This document shows positions 63,061 to 64,000 of a DNA stretch of 64,000 bases, in pieces (position 1 is the stretch's first letter; each line of letters begins with the position of its first letter). The DNA lies in assembly GCF_005239225.2 (NCBI RefSeq), contig NC_133301.1, positions 8,990,318 through 9,054,317 on the forward strand. Direction: 5' to 3'. Under the pieces are notes generated by a model, which saw only the letters and a list, made by a program, of their open reading frames with translations, was not told where the DNA came from and ran no database searches. Source of the stretch: Populus alba. Lineage: Eukaryota; Streptophyta; Magnoliopsida; Malpighiales; Salicaceae. The position numbers and the translations under genes are program-made.

Positions 63061-64000
63061 CAGAATTCGCTAAATTCTTAATAGCTAAGGAATGATTTTT
63101 CTTCGAATAAAAATAAAATTAGATTTTTCTTAGTTAATTTTATGTTTTTATTTTTATTTTCTTATTCTATGTTATTATATTATTTTCTATTTTATTTGTA
63201 TAAGAGTTTTTTTTTTAGAAATTAGATGTTTTTTTTTAATTTTTTTTCTATTTTATTTTCTTATTATGTAATGATATGTTTTCTAGTTTTATTTTTATTT
63301 GAATTGAATATTTTTTTCTATTCTATTTATTATTATTATTATTAGAATATTTTATTTTTTATATTATTGATTGTAATAGTTTTTTTTGATAAGTGAGACA
63401 TGAATGTACAAGAATTAAATATTTTATGCGTCTTCAAATAGTTAGAGTAGTGCTCTTGATTTTTTAAGGTTGTTACTCGTAACAAATTTTGTTTTTCTTT
63501 TCTTCTTGATTGTGTTAATTGGAATTAAAATCTAATGATTTCGTATGTATAAGTTAATGTATGTTGTTGAATAACCATGATTAGAAAAAGTTGCAGGAAA
63601 AAACATTCTTGTGTAGGAGAAGATGATGAGGTTCCTCTTAGAGAAAAAAAATGTTTAGGAACTAACATGTTTTCGTATGCATCAGTTCTTATTATTAGAA
63701 ATCCTGCTGGTGGGATTCATGATGAGATTCCTTGCATAAAGGTGTTGTGTTAGAGATTTATAATGGAATAACCTGCAAAAAATATTATGTTAGGAATCAA
63801 TAATGGGAAAGCCCACACATAAAAGGATGTTCATAGTGAAGAAAAGTTTTTGATTGAGGTTTGAACTCGAGGACGAGTTCCTTCCAATTTGAGGAGATTG
63901 ATGCAAGAGTTGTTTTTTAGAAAAATATATTTTTCTTTGTTAATTTTATGTTTTCCTATTTTTATTTTTCTACTTTGTATTATTATGTTTTTCAAGTTTT
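63061..64000 (+). mobile_element. probable LTR element cut by the window end
   Basis: The A/T-rich text at 63112-63195 ('cttagttaattttatgtttt', 'tatttttattttcttatt', 'tgttattatattattttct') is repeated at 63917-64000 in the same order, about 805 bp apart. Just before the second copy is 'gaactcgaggacgagttcc' followed by 'gaggagattgatgcaagag', the style of the pol end, polypurine tract and LTR start of Ty3/gypsy elements. Only about 700 bp lie between the copies, so a long internal part must be missing, or the two belong to a small non-autonomous element. Confidence 0.45.

Noticed and set aside
1..64000. CRISPR array, operon or other prokaryotic system
   Set aside because: The tandem repeats seen are satellites or microsatellites without unique equal-length spacers. 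The genes have spliceosomal introns, so this is nuclear plant DNA.

Overview
The window looks like nuclear DNA of a dicot tree, most likely a poplar or willow (Salicaceae). It has GT-AG introns, AT-rich intergenic DNA, protein-coding genes close to Arabidopsis GRV2 and SYP32, and repeat families (hairpin-rich MITEs, GGTTAACC-type satellites, LTRs ending in TGCGACA, a tRNA-like SINE) of the sort I associate with Populus. The species call is inference. Gene models were built by hand from reading frame, splice consensus and protein similarity recalled from memory. No search was run.

Four intact genes are supported, all on the minus strand. (1) 5026-5834: a GPI-anchored lipid-transfer protein, 2 exons, 201 aa. 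(2) 11803-27724: a 22-exon gene for a 2580-aa RME-8/DNAJC13-type J-protein, the GRV2 (KAM2) orthologue, which acts in endosomal sorting. (3) 47254-50388: a 4-exon DUF936 protein of 698 aa. (4) 58843-62672: a 5-exon Qa-SNARE, SYP32, 341 aa, of the Golgi/ER-Golgi syntaxin group. They do not form an operon or cluster. GRV2 and SYP32 both serve membrane traffic, but nothing in the sequence ties their expression together.

The rest is repeat-derived. 1-2270 is an antisense Ty3/gypsy LTR and gag relic. 4-9 kb holds a GAACC-type repeat, AT-rich MITE-like copies, a hairpin element and a CACTA transposon relic with DUF4216-like coding remains. 27.9-33.4 kb holds GAACC repeats and a degenerate satellite. 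33485-37950 is a solo LTR nested inside another: the inner LTR is 2624 bp, runs TG to CA and has a perfect 5-bp target duplication (AACAC). 39024-44560 is a Copia/Sirevirus-like element with gag and envelope-like remains but no pol. 51.6-57.5 kb holds a SINE-like copy, a recent tandem duplication and two arrays of the same satellite in opposite orientations. 63.1-64.0 kb looks like the start of another LTR element cut off by the window edge.

The strongest leads for follow-up are the nested LTR pair, where both copies carry a TATA box (in the outer copy before the insertion point), a strong splice donor and a three-hairpin leader with differing stem sequences; the gag plus envelope-like element lacking pol; and a 4-nt tandem splice donor in GRV2. 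None amounts to a clearly new biological system.
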